A stretch of DNA of 64,000 nucleotides, from NCBI RefSeq assembly GCF_025770785.1, contig NZ_JANZLA010000005.1:128679-192678 (forward strand), in the 5' to 3' direction. A model generated the notes under the pieces. The model was not told the DNA's origin. It saw only the letters and a program-made list of their open reading frames with translations, and searched no databases. The stretch comes from Cellulomonas sp. SG140. Its GTDB lineage: Bacteria; Actinomycetota; Actinomycetes; Actinomycetales; Cellulomonadaceae. A program made the translations under genes and the position numbers. Below, piece after piece: positions 11,093 to 21,446 of the stretch; the stretch's first letter is position 1; every line of letters starts with the position of its first letter.

Positions 11093-11503
11093 TCAGGACG
11101 TGGGCGTGCCGTCGCCCAGCGGCTCGAACGGCGCGCCCTGGTCGTCGTCGACGATGTCCAGCAGCTCGCCGATCCGCGTCACCTCGAGCAGGAAGCGCAC
11201 CGTGGGCGGCACGCGCAGCAGGCGCACGCGGTGCTGGCTACGGATCGACAGCCGCGCGAGGAACGCCACGCCCGACGAGTCCATGAACGTCACGTGGTGC
11301 GCGTCCACCTCGATCGGCAGCCCGCGCTGCTCGGCCTCGGACGTCGCCTCGGCCAGCTCGGCACCGAGATCGGCGTCGACCTCGCCCGAGAGCACGATGC
11401 GCGTACGGTCCGCGCCGACGATCACCTGGACGGCGCCGGGCTCCCCGACGACCTCCTGGGCCTGGGCCTGCTCGTCCGGCGTGGGGCTGTTACCGTCTCG
11501 CAC
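11093..11503 (-). CDS. STAS domain protein (anti-sigma factor antagonist-like)
   Basis: A 136-residue STAS protein of the SpoIIAA/RsbV type. The phosphorylation motif FMDSSGVAFL (73-82) is intact, and S76 is the expected phosphoacceptor. It would bind an anti-sigma factor when unphosphorylated and be released by phosphorylation. GTG 11503 is chosen because AAGGAG lies 4 nt upstream; a longer in-frame reading to 11557 would start inside the promoter region. It is divergent from the SpoIIE-type phosphatase gene, which probably dephosphorylates it or its paralog at 13806. Confidence 0.85.
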   Translation of the reverse strand: MRDGNSPTPDEQAQAQEVVGEPGAVQVIVGADRTRIVLSGEVDADLGAELAEATSEAEQRGLPIEVDAHHVTFMDSSGVAFLARLSIRSQHRVRLLRVPPTVRFLLEVTRIGELLDIVDDDQGAPFEPLGDGTPTS

Positions 11504-11592
11504 GATGCTCCTTCCGGCCGGCCGTGCTGGGGCGGCTGTCGCTGGGTCCCGCGGCACGTGCTCCTGTCGCGAACGCTAGACGATCGGAGGTG

Positions 11593-13764
11593 ATGGTGGT
11601 CAATCTACCGGCCACCTCGCACCCGGCGGTCCCCGGCTCGGGTGAGAGCACCCAGGAGCTGGTGGCGCAGGCGGTCGCGGCGAGCGACATGTCGATGCTG
11701 GTGCTGGACGCCTCGGTCGACGGTCTGGCCGTCCTGTGGGCGAACCCGGCCGCGTCGATGCGGACCGGGTACGCGCTCGACGCCATGCGGTCGGCGCCGC
11801 ACGGCGTGCTGGGGAGCCCGCGGGTCCGGCTGCTCGACGGCGCCGAGGGCCACCTCGACGAGGCGCTGCGCGGCCGACGGCCCGTGGAGCTGTCCGTGGA
11901 GGTGCGCCGTCCTGACGGGAGCGTGCTGCTGTGCTCCGCCCGGCTCGCCCCCGTGCGTGGCGGACCTCGCGCCGACGTGTGGGTAGCGGTGCTGCGAGAC
12001 ATCGGTGGCGAGCTCTCGCGCGAGGCACGGCGTGCCGAGGAGGTGGCCGAGGAGCGGCGGGAGCGGCAGGCGCTGTCCGTCGTCGCCCAGGTGTCCGACC
12101 TGCTGGTCGACGTCGACGACCCCCACGCACTGGGCGAGATCGTGGCGCTGCTGCGGTCCACGACCGTCGACTGGGCGGCGTTCTACCTGAACGACGGCGG
12201 CCTTCGTGCTGCCGACGGCATCGAGCCGGACCGCCCGCCGACGGGCGTCGGCCGGCGGCACCTGGCCCCCGACGTGCCGGCAGATCGCGCGGCACCCGCC
12301 GCCGAGCTGGCCGCCGACCCGGTGCAGCAGCTGCTGGACGGCCACAGCGAGCGGCCGGTCGAGCTCGACGTGTCGGAGGGTGCCGGGCACGTGCCGGGGA
12401 GCGCCAGCGACTGGCTCGCGCGGCACGGGCGGCCGTCCGACGGCGAGCCGTACGTCGTCGTCTACCCCGTGGCGGGCCGCCGCCGGGTGATGGGGCTGCT
12501 GGCGGTCCGCGGCCGCTGCGGCTCCGGGCTCGCGGGCCTGGACGGCTCCACGCGAACGGTGCTGGAGCTGACGGCGCGCCGCGTGGGCCTGTCGGTGGAC
12601 AACGTGCGGCTCTACGAGCGCGAGCACCGGGTGGCCGAGGCGCTGCAGCGGGCCATGCTGCCGGAGCAGGCCGAGGTCGAGGGCCTCGACGTCTGGACGT
12701 ACTACGCGCCCAACTCGGCCAACGTGCAGGTGGGTGGCGACTGGTACGACGTGCTGCAGATCGCGCCGGACGTGGTGGGCGTGGTGATCGGCGACGTGGT
12801 GGGCCACGACGTGGAGGCCGCGGCCACCATGGGCCAGCTGCGGTCGGTGGTGCGCTCGTACGGGTTCGACGTGACGGTGCCGGGGCCGGTGCTCGAGCGG
12901 GTCGACCAGCTGGTCGCCGGCCTGCGGACGCCGCGGTCGGCGGCGTTGGTGTTCTCCACGTTGACCAGGGCGGACGACCGGTGGCGGCTGGCCTACTGCC
13001 GCGCCGGCCACCTGCCGATGCTGCTGGTGCGGCAGGGTCACGCCCGTCCGCTCTCCGACGCGGCCGGGCCGCTGGTCGGCTTCGGCGGTGGCGAGCGGCC
13101 CACCGCGACCGTGGAGCTGGAGCCCGGCGACGCCCTGGTGTACTTCACCGACGGGTTGATCGAGCGACGGGACCGCGGCCTGCGCGAGGGACTGGCGGCA
13201 CTGGTCGACGCCGCGGCGGCCGTCACGGCCACGGACGCCGCCGGCATCGGAGAGGACCTGCTGCTGCGGCTGGCCGACCAGCCGGAGGACGACGTCGCGG
13301 TCGTGGTGGTCCGCGTGCCCGACGAGGCCGAGGTGACGGACTCGCGCCCCAGCCCTCGTCGTCGGCGGTGGGCGCTCCCCAACGAGGCCGCGTCCATCGG
13401 CCGGGCCCGGCACGCGGTGGTGCGCACCTGTCAGGCCTGGGACATCGACGACGCGGCGAACGCCGAGCTGGTGGTGTCCGAGCTGGTGGCCAACGCGGTG
13501 CTGCACGGCTGGGGCCGGGTGGCCCTGCAGCTGTACGACACGGGCGACGGTCTGCGGATCGAGGTCGAGGACGCCAACCCGACTCCGCCGGTGGCGACCG
13601 ACGGGCACCCGGGACGCGTCGGCGGGTTCGGCATGCAGATCGTCGAGCGGCTGGCCGACTGGGGCTGGCGCCCGGCGCGGGGCGGCAAGGTGGTGTGGGC
13701 GAAGCTGCGGCCGGGGTCCCTGCCGGAGGCGGCGAGCTCGACGACGAGCCACGCCGCCGACTGA
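11593..13764 (+). CDS. SpoIIE-family protein phosphatase with PAS, GAF and kinase-like domains
   Basis: A 723-residue signalling protein. Order: PAS-like sensor (about 25-130), GAF-like sensor (about 165-345), PP2C/SpoIIE phosphatase (about 365-580) and HATPase of the anti-sigma kinase type (about 605-710). Metal-binding aspartates are in GGDWYD (about 381), IGDVVGHD (about 399) and PEDDVAV (about 565). The HATPase shows ELVVSELVANAVLHG and VGGFGMQIV. It combines STAS phosphatase and STAS kinase activities in one chain, so it could both charge and discharge its partners. SD GGAGG (11586-11590) fits GTG 11596 better than ATG 11593; the frame is the same. STAS genes flank it on both sides. An 11-bp tandem duplication covers the stop codon. 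Confidence 0.9.
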   Translation: MVVNLPATSHPAVPGSGESTQELVAQAVAASDMSMLVLDASVDGLAVLWANPAASMRTGYALDAMRSAPHGVLGSPRVRLLDGAEGHLDEALRGRRPVELSVEVRRPDGSVLLCSARLAPVRGGPRADVWVAVLRDIGGELSREARRAEEVAEERRERQALSVVAQVSDLLVDVDDPHALGEIVALLRSTTVDWAAFYLNDGGLRAADGIEPDRPPTGVGRRHLAPDVPADRAAPAAELAADPVQQLLDGHSERPVELDVSEGAGHVPGSASDWLARHGRPSDGEPYVVVYPVAGRRRVMGLLAVRGRCGSGLAGLDGSTRTVLELTARRVGLSVDNVRLYEREHRVAEALQRAMLPEQAEVEGLDVWTYYAPNSANVQVGGDWYDVLQIAPDVVGVVIGDVVGHDVEAAATMGQLRSVVRSYGFDVTVPGPVLERVDQLVAGLRTPRSAALVFSTLTRADDRWRLAYCRAGHLPMLLVRQGHARPLSDAAGPLVGFGGGERPTATVELEPGDALVYFTDGLIERRDRGLREGLAALVDAAAAVTATDAAGIGEDLLLRLADQPEDDVAVVVVRVPDEAEVTDSRPSPRRRRWALPNEAASIGRARHAVVRTCQAWDIDDAANAELVVSELVANAVLHGWGRVALQLYDTGDGLRIEVEDANPTPPVATDGHPGRVGGFGMQIVERLADWGWRPARGGKVVWAKLRPGSLPEAASSTTSHAAD

Positions 13765-13777
13765 GGGCCGACTGAGG
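13756..13777. repeat. Tandem duplication over the SpoIIE-type stop codon
   Basis: GCCGACTGAGG is repeated exactly at 13756-13766 and 13767-13777, followed by a partial third copy. The first copy contains the stop TGA. The 11-bp period puts the second TGA in another frame. Confidence 0.8.
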
Positions 13778-13805
13778 AGCCGGCTGACCGGGCGGTCTCG
13801 GACGG

Positions 13806-14162
13806 TCAGGCGTTCGGGTGCTGGAACGCCGACGTCGGCACCGAGTCGCCGCAGTCGTGCTCGGTGTCGATGCGGAACATGTCCAGGGCGCCGCACACCT
13901 CGAGGACGAACAGGTCCCGGGGGTCGGGACCACGCAGCACCGTCGCACCACCACGCTTGCGGCCGGAGTCCGCCAGCGAGATGAGGAACGCCGCTCCGGT
14001 GGAGTCCATGAAGGTGACGCGGCACATGTCGATCACCAGCAGCTGCCGGCGCAGACCCACCACGCGCGCGGTGATCTCCGGGAACTGGTCGCGCTCCGCG
14101 AGGTCCAGGTCGCCGGCGATCGTGAGCGTCGTCGTCGCCGCGGACGTGGAGATCTCGATCAC
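13806..14162 (-). CDS. STAS domain protein, second copy
   Basis: A 118-residue STAS protein. The acceptor motif FMDSTGAAFL (51-60) gives S54 as the likely phosphorylated serine. It carries SKR-rich replacements after the motif (SLADSGRKRGGATVLRG), unlike the paralog at 11093. GTG 14162 is chosen because GGAGG sits 9 nt upstream and the domain begins at once. The gene is convergent with the SpoIIE-type phosphatase and is a likely second client. A C-terminal extension after the STAS fold is rich in C and D (VCGALDMFRIDTEHDCGDS) and has no assigned role. Confidence 0.85.
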   Translation of the reverse strand: MIEISTSAATTTLTIAGDLDLAERDQFPEITARVVGLRRQLLVIDMCRVTFMDSTGAAFLISLADSGRKRGGATVLRGPDPRDLFVLEVCGALDMFRIDTEHDCGDSVPTSAFQHPNA

Positions 14163-14285
14163 GACGGGTTTCCTCCGGTTCGGGCGGCGGCCCGGTGCGA
14201 CGGGCGGTGCTCGGTGCGACTGTAGGTCGAGCCCCCGTCGGACGCGAGCGGGGGCGCCCGGGTCGGGGTCCCAGGGCGCCGGGCG

Positions 14286-15657
<1,372 letters not shown>

Positions 15658-15721
15658 CGCTTCCGGCCGGAGCGGGTCGGCCCGACGCTGGACGGCTCCC
15701 AGCGGCGCTCGACCCGGCCGT

Positions 15722-15727
15722 TACGCT
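15722..15727 (+). promoter_or_regulatory. -10 box of a probable leaderless promoter (purD)
   Basis: TACGCT lies 8 nt before the GTG start of purD. No Shine-Dalgarno sequence intervenes. Confidence 0.5.
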
Positions 15728-15735
15728 CGGCCGTC

Positions 15736-17001
15736 GTGGAGATCCTCGTCGTCGGCACCGGTGCCCGAGAGCACGCGATCGTGCGTGCGCTGTCGCTCGA
15801 CCCGGCGGTGACCGCCCTGCACGCGGCGCCCGGCAACCCCGGCATCGGCGCACTGGCGCAGCTGCACCCGGTGGACGCGCTCGACGGCGCGGCGGTGGCG
15901 GCGCTGGCGACCGAGCTCGGTGCGGACCTCGTCGTCGTCGGCCCGGAGGCGCCCCTGGTCGCCGGCGTGGCGGACGCCGTGCGCGCGGCGGGCATCCCGG
16001 TGTTCGGGCCGTCCGGCGCGGCGGCGATGCTCGAGGGGTCGAAGGCGTTCGCCAAGGACGTGATGGCGGCGGCAGGCGTCCCGACGGCGGCGGCGCGCGT
16101 CGCGACGACGGTCGACGAGGTGGCGGCGGCGCTCGACGAGTTCGGCGCCCCGCACGTCGTGAAGGACGACGGGTTGGCCGCCGGCAAGGGCGTGGTGGTC
16201 ACGTCCGACCGCGACGCCGCACTGGCGCACGCCGCCGAGTGCCTGGCCAAGCCGGGCGGCCGGGTGGTGGTGGAGGAGTACCTGGACGGACCCGAGGTGT
16301 CGCTGTTCGTGCTGAGCGACGGCGTGGACGTGGTGCCGCTGGTGCCGGCGCAGGACTTCAAGCGGGTCGGTGACGGGGACGCCGGACCCAACACGGGCGG
16401 GATGGGCGCGTACTCACCGCTGCCGTGGGCGCCCGCCGGGCTGGTGGACGAGGTCGTCGAGACGGTGGCGAAGCCGACCATCGCCGAGATGACGCGGCGG
16501 GGGACACCGTTCGCGGGGGTCCTGTACTGCGGCCTCGCGCTGACGTCCCGCGGGGTGCGCGTCGTGGAGTTCAACGCCCGGTTCGGCGACCCGGAGACGC
16601 AGGTGGTGCTGGCCCGGCTGCGCACACCGCTGGCGGGGGTGCTGCTGGCGTCCGCGACCGGCTCCCTCGGCGAGACCGAGCCGCTGACCTGGGACGACGG
16701 TGCGGCCGTCACCGTGGTGGTCGCCTCGCACGGGTACCCGGTGCAGGCCCGCAGCGGCGACCCGATCACGGGCATCGCGGATGCCGAGCAGCTGCCGCAC
16801 GTGCACGTCCTGCACGCCGGGACGGCGCTGGACGCCGACGGGCACCTGGTGTCGGCGGGCGGCCGGGTGCTGTCGGTGGTCGGCACGGGGGCGACGTTGA
16901 CCGCAGCGCGCGAGGCCGCCTACGCGGGGGTTGAGGCGATCGACCTGCCGGGGTCGCACCACCGGTCGGACATCGCGCTGGCGGCGGCCCAGGGCGCCTG
17001 A
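15736..17001 (+). CDS. purD: Phosphoribosylamine-glycine ligase
   Basis: A 421-residue ATP-grasp enzyme, making GAR from phosphoribosylamine, glycine and ATP (step two of purine synthesis). The N-terminal domain starts [14 protein letters not shown] with the typical GxGREH pattern. The ATP-grasp domain has [26 protein letters not shown] and GDPETQVV with the metal-binding E and N ([11 protein letters not shown]). Length is normal. The GTG start is placed by homology of the N terminus and by the TACGCT box 8 nt upstream. The next gene is a small regulator whose operators begin 15 bp after the purD stop. Confidence 0.96.
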   Translation: MEILVVGTGAREHAIVRALSLDPAVTALHAAPGNPGIGALAQLHPVDALDGAAVAALATELGADLVVVGPEAPLVAGVADAVRAAGIPVFGPSGAAAMLEGSKAFAKDVMAAAGVPTAAARVATTVDEVAAALDEFGAPHVVKDDGLAAGKGVVVTSDRDAALAHAAECLAKPGGRVVVEEYLDGPEVSLFVLSDGVDVVPLVPAQDFKRVGDGDAGPNTGGMGAYSPLPWAPAGLVDEVVETVAKPTIAEMTRRGTPFAGVLYCGLALTSRGVRVVEFNARFGDPETQVVLARLRTPLAGVLLASATGSLGETEPLTWDDGAAVTVVVASHGYPVQARSGDPITGIADAEQLPHVHVLHAGTALDADGHLVSAGGRVLSVVGTGATLTAAREAAYAGVEAIDLPGSHHRSDIALAAAQGA

Positions 17002-17015
17002 GCCGGACGCTCGGG

Positions 17016-17034
17016 CGTCAAGGAATGGTTGACG
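17016..17034. promoter_or_regulatory. Operator copy 1 (inverted repeat) before the HTH gene
   Basis: CGTCAAGGAATGGTTGACG: 6-bp arms CGTCAA/TTGACG around a 7-nt spacer. Copy 2 is 29 bp downstream with the same arms. TTGACG at 17029-17034 can also serve as the -35 box. Confidence 0.7.
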
Positions 17035-17044
17035 GGGGCGATGA

Positions 17045-17063
17045 CGTCAAGCAATGATTGACG
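17045..17063. promoter_or_regulatory. Operator copy 2 (inverted repeat) abutting the HTH gene
   Basis: CGTCAAGCAATGATTGACG: same arms and spacer length as copy 1, ending 1 bp before the ATG at 17065. The repeat replaces any ribosome binding site, so the mRNA is probably leaderless and binding would block initiation. Confidence 0.7.
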
Positions 17064-17064
17064 C

Positions 17065-17670
17065 ATGACGACGTCCGACCCGACCCGTCCCACCCTCCGC
17101 GAGCACCTCGCCGCCGCCCTCGACGCGGCCGAGCCGGACCTCGCCGCCCGCCTCGAGCACGAGCCCGGCTCGCACCTGGACCTGGTCCGCCTGGCCCGGG
17201 CGGCGTACGACGAGACCGGTCAGCTGCTGGTCGCCGCCGTCGGCTCGGCGCGGTCGGCGGGCTGCACCTGGGAGCAGATCGGCGACGTGCTCGGCATGAC
17301 GCGGCAGGCGGCGCAGCAGCGGTACGGCCGCCGCGACGAGCTGCCGGAGCCGGAGCCTGCGGGGGAGTCGGTGCCGCACCGGCGGCAGCTGCTGACGCCT
17401 CTGACGGCCTTCAACGAGATGCGGGTGCTGGAGCGCGCGGGCCGGTACGGCTGGCACGCGGTGGCCTACGGCCCCCTGTTCTTCGAGGTCGAGGAGTCCG
17501 ACCAGCAGTGGGAGCACCACCGCTCCTACGTCGGCGCCGGCCCGCTGCGGCCCGGCGACGGCTGGCAGCGCATCGGGACGATGTGGTTCCCGTGGGTCTA
17601 CTGGAAGCGGCCGCTGGGCGTGGCGCCGCTACCGGGGCTGCGCGACGTGCGGGACCTGATGCTGCCCTGA
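17065..17670 (+). CDS. Small HTH-containing protein, probable autoregulator
   Basis: A 201-residue protein. A helix-turn-helix is visible at 68-88 (TWEQIGDVLGMTRQAAQQRYG), preceded by a helical N-terminal domain. The C-terminal half is rich in aromatic residues (EHHRSYVGAGPLRPGDGWQ, then MWFPWVYWKRPLG) and may bind a ligand or partner. I do not recognise a named family. Two identical-arm operators directly precede the ATG, which suggests that this protein regulates itself. It lies inside a run of purine genes, but no link to purine control can be shown. There is no Shine-Dalgarno sequence. Confidence 0.75.
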   Translation: MTTSDPTRPTLREHLAAALDAAEPDLAARLEHEPGSHLDLVRLARAAYDETGQLLVAAVGSARSAGCTWEQIGDVLGMTRQAAQQRYGRRDELPEPEPAGESVPHRRQLLTPLTAFNEMRVLERAGRYGWHAVAYGPLFFEVEESDQQWEHHRSYVGAGPLRPGDGWQRIGTMWFPWVYWKRPLGVAPLPGLRDVRDLMLP

Positions 17671-17728
17671 ACAGGCACGTCGGCGGACGGTCGTGCGACG
17701 CCCGCAGCCGCTGGGGGAGGATGCCGCC

Positions 17729-18652
17729 ATGGCGGATGCGGTGGACCTGACCGGCTGGACGCACGCGTACTCGGGCAAGGTGCGCGACCTCTACGTGCCG
17801 GCGGAGGACCCGTCCGGTGCCGCGATCTTCGAGCGCTACGGCGACGTGGTGCTGGTGGTGGCCAGCGACCGCATCTCGGCGTACGACCACGTGCTGAGCC
17901 CCGGAATCCCCGGCAAGGGCGTGGTGCTGACCCAGCTGAGCCTGTGGTGGTTCGAGCAGCTCGCGGAGATCGTGCCGAACCACGTCGTCTCCACCGACGT
18001 GCCGGCGGCGGTGGCGGGCCGGGCGATGCTCTGCCGGCGGCTGACCATGTTCCCGGTGGAGTGCGTCGTCCGCGGGTACCTCACCGGGTCGGGGCTGGCC
18101 GAGTACCGCGTGAACGGCCAGGTGACCGGCATCCCGCTCCCTCCCGGCCTGGTGGACGGCTCGCGGCTGCCGGAGCCGATCTTCACGCCGGCCACCAAGG
18201 CGGAGTACGGCGAGCACGACGAGAACGTGCCGTTCGCCGCCGTCGCGGACCTGGTCGGTCGGGACGCCGCCGCAACGCTGCGCGACCTGACGCTGGCGGT
18301 CTACGCCCGCGCGGAGCAGATCGCGCGCGAGCGCGGCGTCATCCTCGCGGACACCAAGCTGGAGTTCGGCACCGACCCGGTGACCGGGCAGATCACCCTC
18401 GGCGACGAGGTGCTCACCCCCGACTCCTCGCGGTTCTGGCCGGCGGACGAGTGGGAGCCGGGGCACGCGCAGCCGAGCTTCGACAAGCAGTACGTGCGGG
18501 ACTGGCTGACCTCGGACGCCTCCGGGTGGGACCGTGCCGGCGACGCCGAGCCGCCGCAGCTGCCGGCAGACGTCGTGCAGCGGACGCGGGACCGGTACCT
18601 CGAGGCGTACGAGCGGATCACCGGGTCGCCGCTGGCCGTGCCCGAGGTCTGA
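17729..18652 (+). CDS. purC: Phosphoribosylaminoimidazole-succinocarboxamide synthase
   Basis: A 307-residue SAICAR synthetase, ligating aspartate to CAIR with ATP. Conserved segments: YSGKVRDLY (near the N terminus), [51 protein letters not shown] and [13 protein letters not shown]. The start at 17729 has GGAGG at 17716-17720 with 8-nt spacing; an in-frame start 36 bp earlier has no such support. The length is that of the longer actinobacterial form. purS follows after 141 bp with its own TAGGAT box, so purC and purSQ may be separate units. Confidence 0.96.
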   Translation: MADAVDLTGWTHAYSGKVRDLYVPAEDPSGAAIFERYGDVVLVVASDRISAYDHVLSPGIPGKGVVLTQLSLWWFEQLAEIVPNHVVSTDVPAAVAGRAMLCRRLTMFPVECVVRGYLTGSGLAEYRVNGQVTGIPLPPGLVDGSRLPEPIFTPATKAEYGEHDENVPFAAVADLVGRDAAATLRDLTLAVYARAEQIARERGVILADTKLEFGTDPVTGQITLGDEVLTPDSSRFWPADEWEPGHAQPSFDKQYVRDWLTSDASGWDRAGDAEPPQLPADVVQRTRDRYLEAYERITGSPLAVPEV

Positions 18653-18748
18653 GCGGTCACGGTGCCGGTGGCCCGAACGGTTGTCGGTGCCGGCGGGGCG
18701 AGTGGTTCGGCGGGCGGACGGTCGATCCGGCCGTGGAGGGGCCCGCTC

Positions 18749-18754
18749 TAGGAT
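18749..18754 (+). promoter_or_regulatory. -10 box upstream of purS
   Basis: TAGGAT in the context CGCTCTAGGATGGG. The predicted transcript would have a leader of about 30 nt carrying GGAG in front of the purS GTG. Confidence 0.4.
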
Positions 18755-18793
18755 GGGCGCCGACCCCCGTTCGCCACGCCGTCTGGAGCTGCT

Positions 18794-19066
18794 GTGGGAC
18801 TCGTCGTCGTCGACGTCATGCCGAAGCCCGAGATCCTCGACCCGCAGGGCAAGGCCGTCGCCGGCGCGCTGCCGCGGCTCGGGTTCGCCCAGTTCGTATC
18901 GGTGCGGCAGGGCAAGCGGTTCGAGCTCGAGGTGGACGGGCCGGTCACGCCCGAGGTGCTGGCGGCGGCGGCCGAGGCCGCGCGGCAGGTGCTGAGCAAC
19001 CCGGTGATCGAGGACGTGGTGAACGTGGCCGACGCCGAGGGTGCAGCCGCTGGGGCCGACGCCTGA
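18794..19066 (+). CDS. purS: Phosphoribosylformylglycinamidine synthase subunit PurS
   Basis: A 90-residue small subunit that bridges PurL and PurQ in FGAM synthase. It reads [26 protein letters not shown], the standard PurS opening. The last 15 residues are alanine-rich and lie beyond the fold. The GTG start follows GGAGCTGCT. The TGA stop overlaps the ATG of purQ by one base (TGATG), so the two subunits are translationally coupled. PurL is encoded separately, 18 kb away at 37531. Confidence 0.94.
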   Translation: MGLVVVDVMPKPEILDPQGKAVAGALPRLGFAQFVSVRQGKRFELEVDGPVTPEVLAAAAEAARQVLSNPVIEDVVNVADAEGAAAGADA

Positions 19067-19761
19067 TGACCCGCATCGGCGTGGTGACGTTCCCCGGCAC
19101 GCTCGACGACCGGGACGCGGCACGGGCGGTCCGCCTGTCCGGCGCCGAGGCGGTGTCCCTGTGGCACGCCGACGAGGACCTGCACGGCGTCGACGCCGTG
19201 GTGCTGCCGGGCGGCTTCTCCTACGGCGACTACCTGCGCGCGGGCGCGATCAGCCGGTTCGCGCCGGTGATGACGTCGATCGTCGAGGCCGCCGGCAAGG
19301 GGATGCCGGTGCTCGGCATCTGCAACGGGTTCCAGGTGCTCACCGAGGCGCACCTGCTGCCGGGGTCGATGGTGAAGAACGACCACCTGCACTTCGTCTG
19401 CCGCGAGCAGCAGCTGGAGGTGGAGAACGTCGACACGCCGTGGACCCGCGAGTACACGCGCGGCGAGGTGATCACCGTGCCGCTGAAGAACCAGGACGGG
19501 CAGTACGTCGCCGACGAGCACACGCTCGACGAGCTGGAGGGGGAGGGTCGCGTGGTGTTCCGCTACCGCGGCTGGAACCCCAACGGCTCCCGCCGGGACA
19601 TCGCCGGCATCTGCAACGCGGCGGGCAACGTCGTCGGGCTGATGCCGCACCCCGAGCACGCGGTCGAACCGGGGTTCGGGCCGGACGGTCCGCGTGGGCC
19701 GCGGACCGGCACCGACGGGATGCGCTTCTTCACCTCGGTGCTGCACACGCTCGTCGGCTGA
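19066..19761 (+). CDS. purQ: Phosphoribosylformylglycinamidine synthase subunit PurQ
   Basis: A 231-residue class I glutamine amidotransferase giving ammonia to PurL. The catalytic cysteine is C86 in LGICNGFQ. The His and Glu of the triad are in the MPHPEHAVE segment near the C terminus. The N-terminal oxyanion-type [11 protein letters not shown] is also present. It overlaps the purS stop by 1 bp. The 39-bp gap after it faces a convergent gene for a DUF1345 protein. Confidence 0.96.
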   Translation: MTRIGVVTFPGTLDDRDAARAVRLSGAEAVSLWHADEDLHGVDAVVLPGGFSYGDYLRAGAISRFAPVMTSIVEAAGKGMPVLGICNGFQVLTEAHLLPGSMVKNDHLHFVCREQQLEVENVDTPWTREYTRGEVITVPLKNQDGQYVADEHTLDELEGEGRVVFRYRGWNPNGSRRDIAGICNAAGNVVGLMPHPEHAVEPGFGPDGPRGPRTGTDGMRFFTSVLHTLVG

Positions 19762-19797
19762 CCCCGCGCGGCGCGCGCATGCGGGCCGGCCGACGCG

Positions 19798-20478
19798 CTA
19801 CTTCGACAGCCCCGCGACCAGGTTCACCAGCAGCGCCAGGATCACGGTGCCGAACAGGTAGGACAGCAGGGCGTGCACCTGTGCGGTCCGCCGGAACGAC
19901 GACGCCTTGAGGTCGGTGTCGGAGATGGCGAAGCTCATCCCGACCGTCACGGCCATGTAGGTGAAGTCGGTGTACTGCGGCGGCTCCTGCTGGTGGAAGT
20001 CCACGCCGCCGTCGGGCCCGGTGTAGTACATGCGCGCGTAGCGCAGCGCGAACATCGTGTGGATCGCCGCCCACGACGCGAAGATCGCCGCGAGCACTGT
20101 GGCCATGCCCAGAGCGCCCGCCTTCTTCTCGGCCCCGGTCCAGACGAGGACTACGCCGGACAGGCTCGCCAGCGCCGCGGTGATGACGATGAGGTGCGCC
20201 GCGAACCGCTCCGGCTCCTCACGGGTGGCGTGCACGGCGGTCTCGGTGGCGTTCATCGGCACGATCACCAGCCACGTCCACAGGGTCGACAGCAGACCCG
20301 CGGTGGCCCAGGCGCCCATCGCGGCCGCCACCGCGGAGTCCCACGTCAGCACCAGTCCCACGGCGACGCCCGCGGCGGCGGACACCGCGATGCGGATGCC
20401 GGGGCGTACGTCGAGCCACCCGCTGAGCCGTCGCAGGCGATGGCTCTCGGCGGGGTCGGTGGAGTGGTGATCGGCCAT
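19798..20478 (-). CDS. DUF1345 membrane protein
   Basis: A 226-residue membrane protein with about five hydrophobic segments (near 28-60, 80-100, 110-130, 155-175 and 200-224). It ends SYLFGTVILALLVNLVAGLSK. The central EPPQYTDFTYMAVTVGMSFAISDTDL-type motif is characteristic of DUF1345 proteins, which are of unknown function. ATG 20478 is the start because upstream in-frame reading would run into the VIT promoter. Divergent from the VIT gene; the 130-bp region between them includes TAGAGT (20547-20552). Confidence 0.85.
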   Translation of the reverse strand: MADHHSTDPAESHRLRRLSGWLDVRPGIRIAVSAAAGVAVGLVLTWDSAVAAAMGAWATAGLLSTLWTWLVIVPMNATETAVHATREEPERFAAHLIVITAALASLSGVVLVWTGAEKKAGALGMATVLAAIFASWAAIHTMFALRYARMYYTGPDGGVDFHQQEPPQYTDFTYMAVTVGMSFAISDTDLKASSFRRTAQVHALLSYLFGTVILALLVNLVAGLSK

Positions 20479-20608
20479 GGGAGGAGTCAACCGCCTGCGA
20501 GCCGGCAGTGCCCGCCACCGGCCGGGTACGTGCGCGGCGACCGGCCTAGAGTCGTGACCAGGGCCGCCACGCCGGTGGCCACCACCCCTTCGTTTTCCGG
20601 GAGTCGCC

Positions 20609-21382
20609 ATGACCGATGCGCCCGAGTCGACGTCCGCCCCGCAGCCGACCCAGCCAGCACCGGGCGGCCAGGACCCGGCCGAGCTGCACGAGGAGCCGCA
20701 CGACGCGAAGGTCGGATCGAGGCTGAACTGGCTGCGTGCGGGCGTGCTCGGCGCCAACGACGGCATCGTCTCCACCGCCGGCATCGTCATCGGCGTCGCC
20801 GGTGCCACCACCTCGGTCACGGCCATCGCCACCGCGGGCATCGCGGGCATGGTGGCCGGCTCGCTGTCCATGGCCGGCGGTGAGTACGTGTCCGTCAGCA
20901 CCCAGCGGGACACCGAGAAGGCGCTGCTGACCAAGGAGCGCTGGGAGCTGGAGAACATGCCGGACGAGGAGCTCGAGGAGCTCACCCGGCTCTACCAGGC
21001 GAAGGGCATCTCCCGGCGGGTCGCGGAGGAGGTGGCTCGGGACCTCACGAAGAACGACGCCCTGCGCGCGCACGCCGAGACCGAGCTCGGGCTGGACCCG
21101 GACGAGCTGACCAACCCGTGGCACGCCGCAGGCTCGTCGTTCATCTCGTTCGCGGTCGGCGCGCTCATCCCGCTGGTGGTGATCCTGCTGCCGATCGACG
21201 GCGCGCGGGTGTGGGCCACCGTGGTGGCCGTCGTCGTGGGCCTGGTGCTCACCGGGTTCCTCAGCGCTCGCCTGGGCAAGGCGCCGGAGGGCCGGGCGAT
21301 CCTGCGCAACGTCGGCATGGGCATCCTGACCATGGCGATCACCTACGCCGTCGGCAAGATCTTCGGGACGACGGTCGCCTGA
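20609..21382 (+). CDS. VIT1/CCC1 family metal transporter
   Basis: A 257-residue transporter of the Ccc1/VIT family, which moves Fe2+ or Mn2+. It has two N-terminal membrane helices (starting LNWLRAGVLGANDGIVSTAG), a large cytoplasmic hairpin with EEL/EELTRLYQAKGISRRVAEEVA (about 110-150), and three C-terminal helices (from SFISFAVGALIPL). The hairpin's acidic residues probably bind metal. The first 35 residues are proline- and acid-rich. Start ATG 20609 follows GGGAG. The predicted leader is about 50 nt. Confidence 0.9.
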   Translation: MTDAPESTSAPQPTQPAPGGQDPAELHEEPHDAKVGSRLNWLRAGVLGANDGIVSTAGIVIGVAGATTSVTAIATAGIAGMVAGSLSMAGGEYVSVSTQRDTEKALLTKERWELENMPDEELEELTRLYQAKGISRRVAEEVARDLTKNDALRAHAETELGLDPDELTNPWHAAGSSFISFAVGALIPLVVILLPIDGARVWATVVAVVVGLVLTGFLSARLGKAPEGRAILRNVGMGILTMAITYAVGKIFGTTVA

Positions 21383-21422
21383 CCCGCTCGGCGGGCCGCC
21401 CGGGCCCCCGGCCGGGTGGTCT

Positions 21423-21446
21423 GTCAGCCGCCCGGCCGGTCAGCCG
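21423..21446. repeat. Short direct repeat over the metZ stop codon
   Basis: GTCAGCCG at 21423-21430 and 21439-21446, 16 bp apart. The second copy includes the complement of the metZ stop codon. This is one of several stop-linked duplications in the window. Confidence 0.5.
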
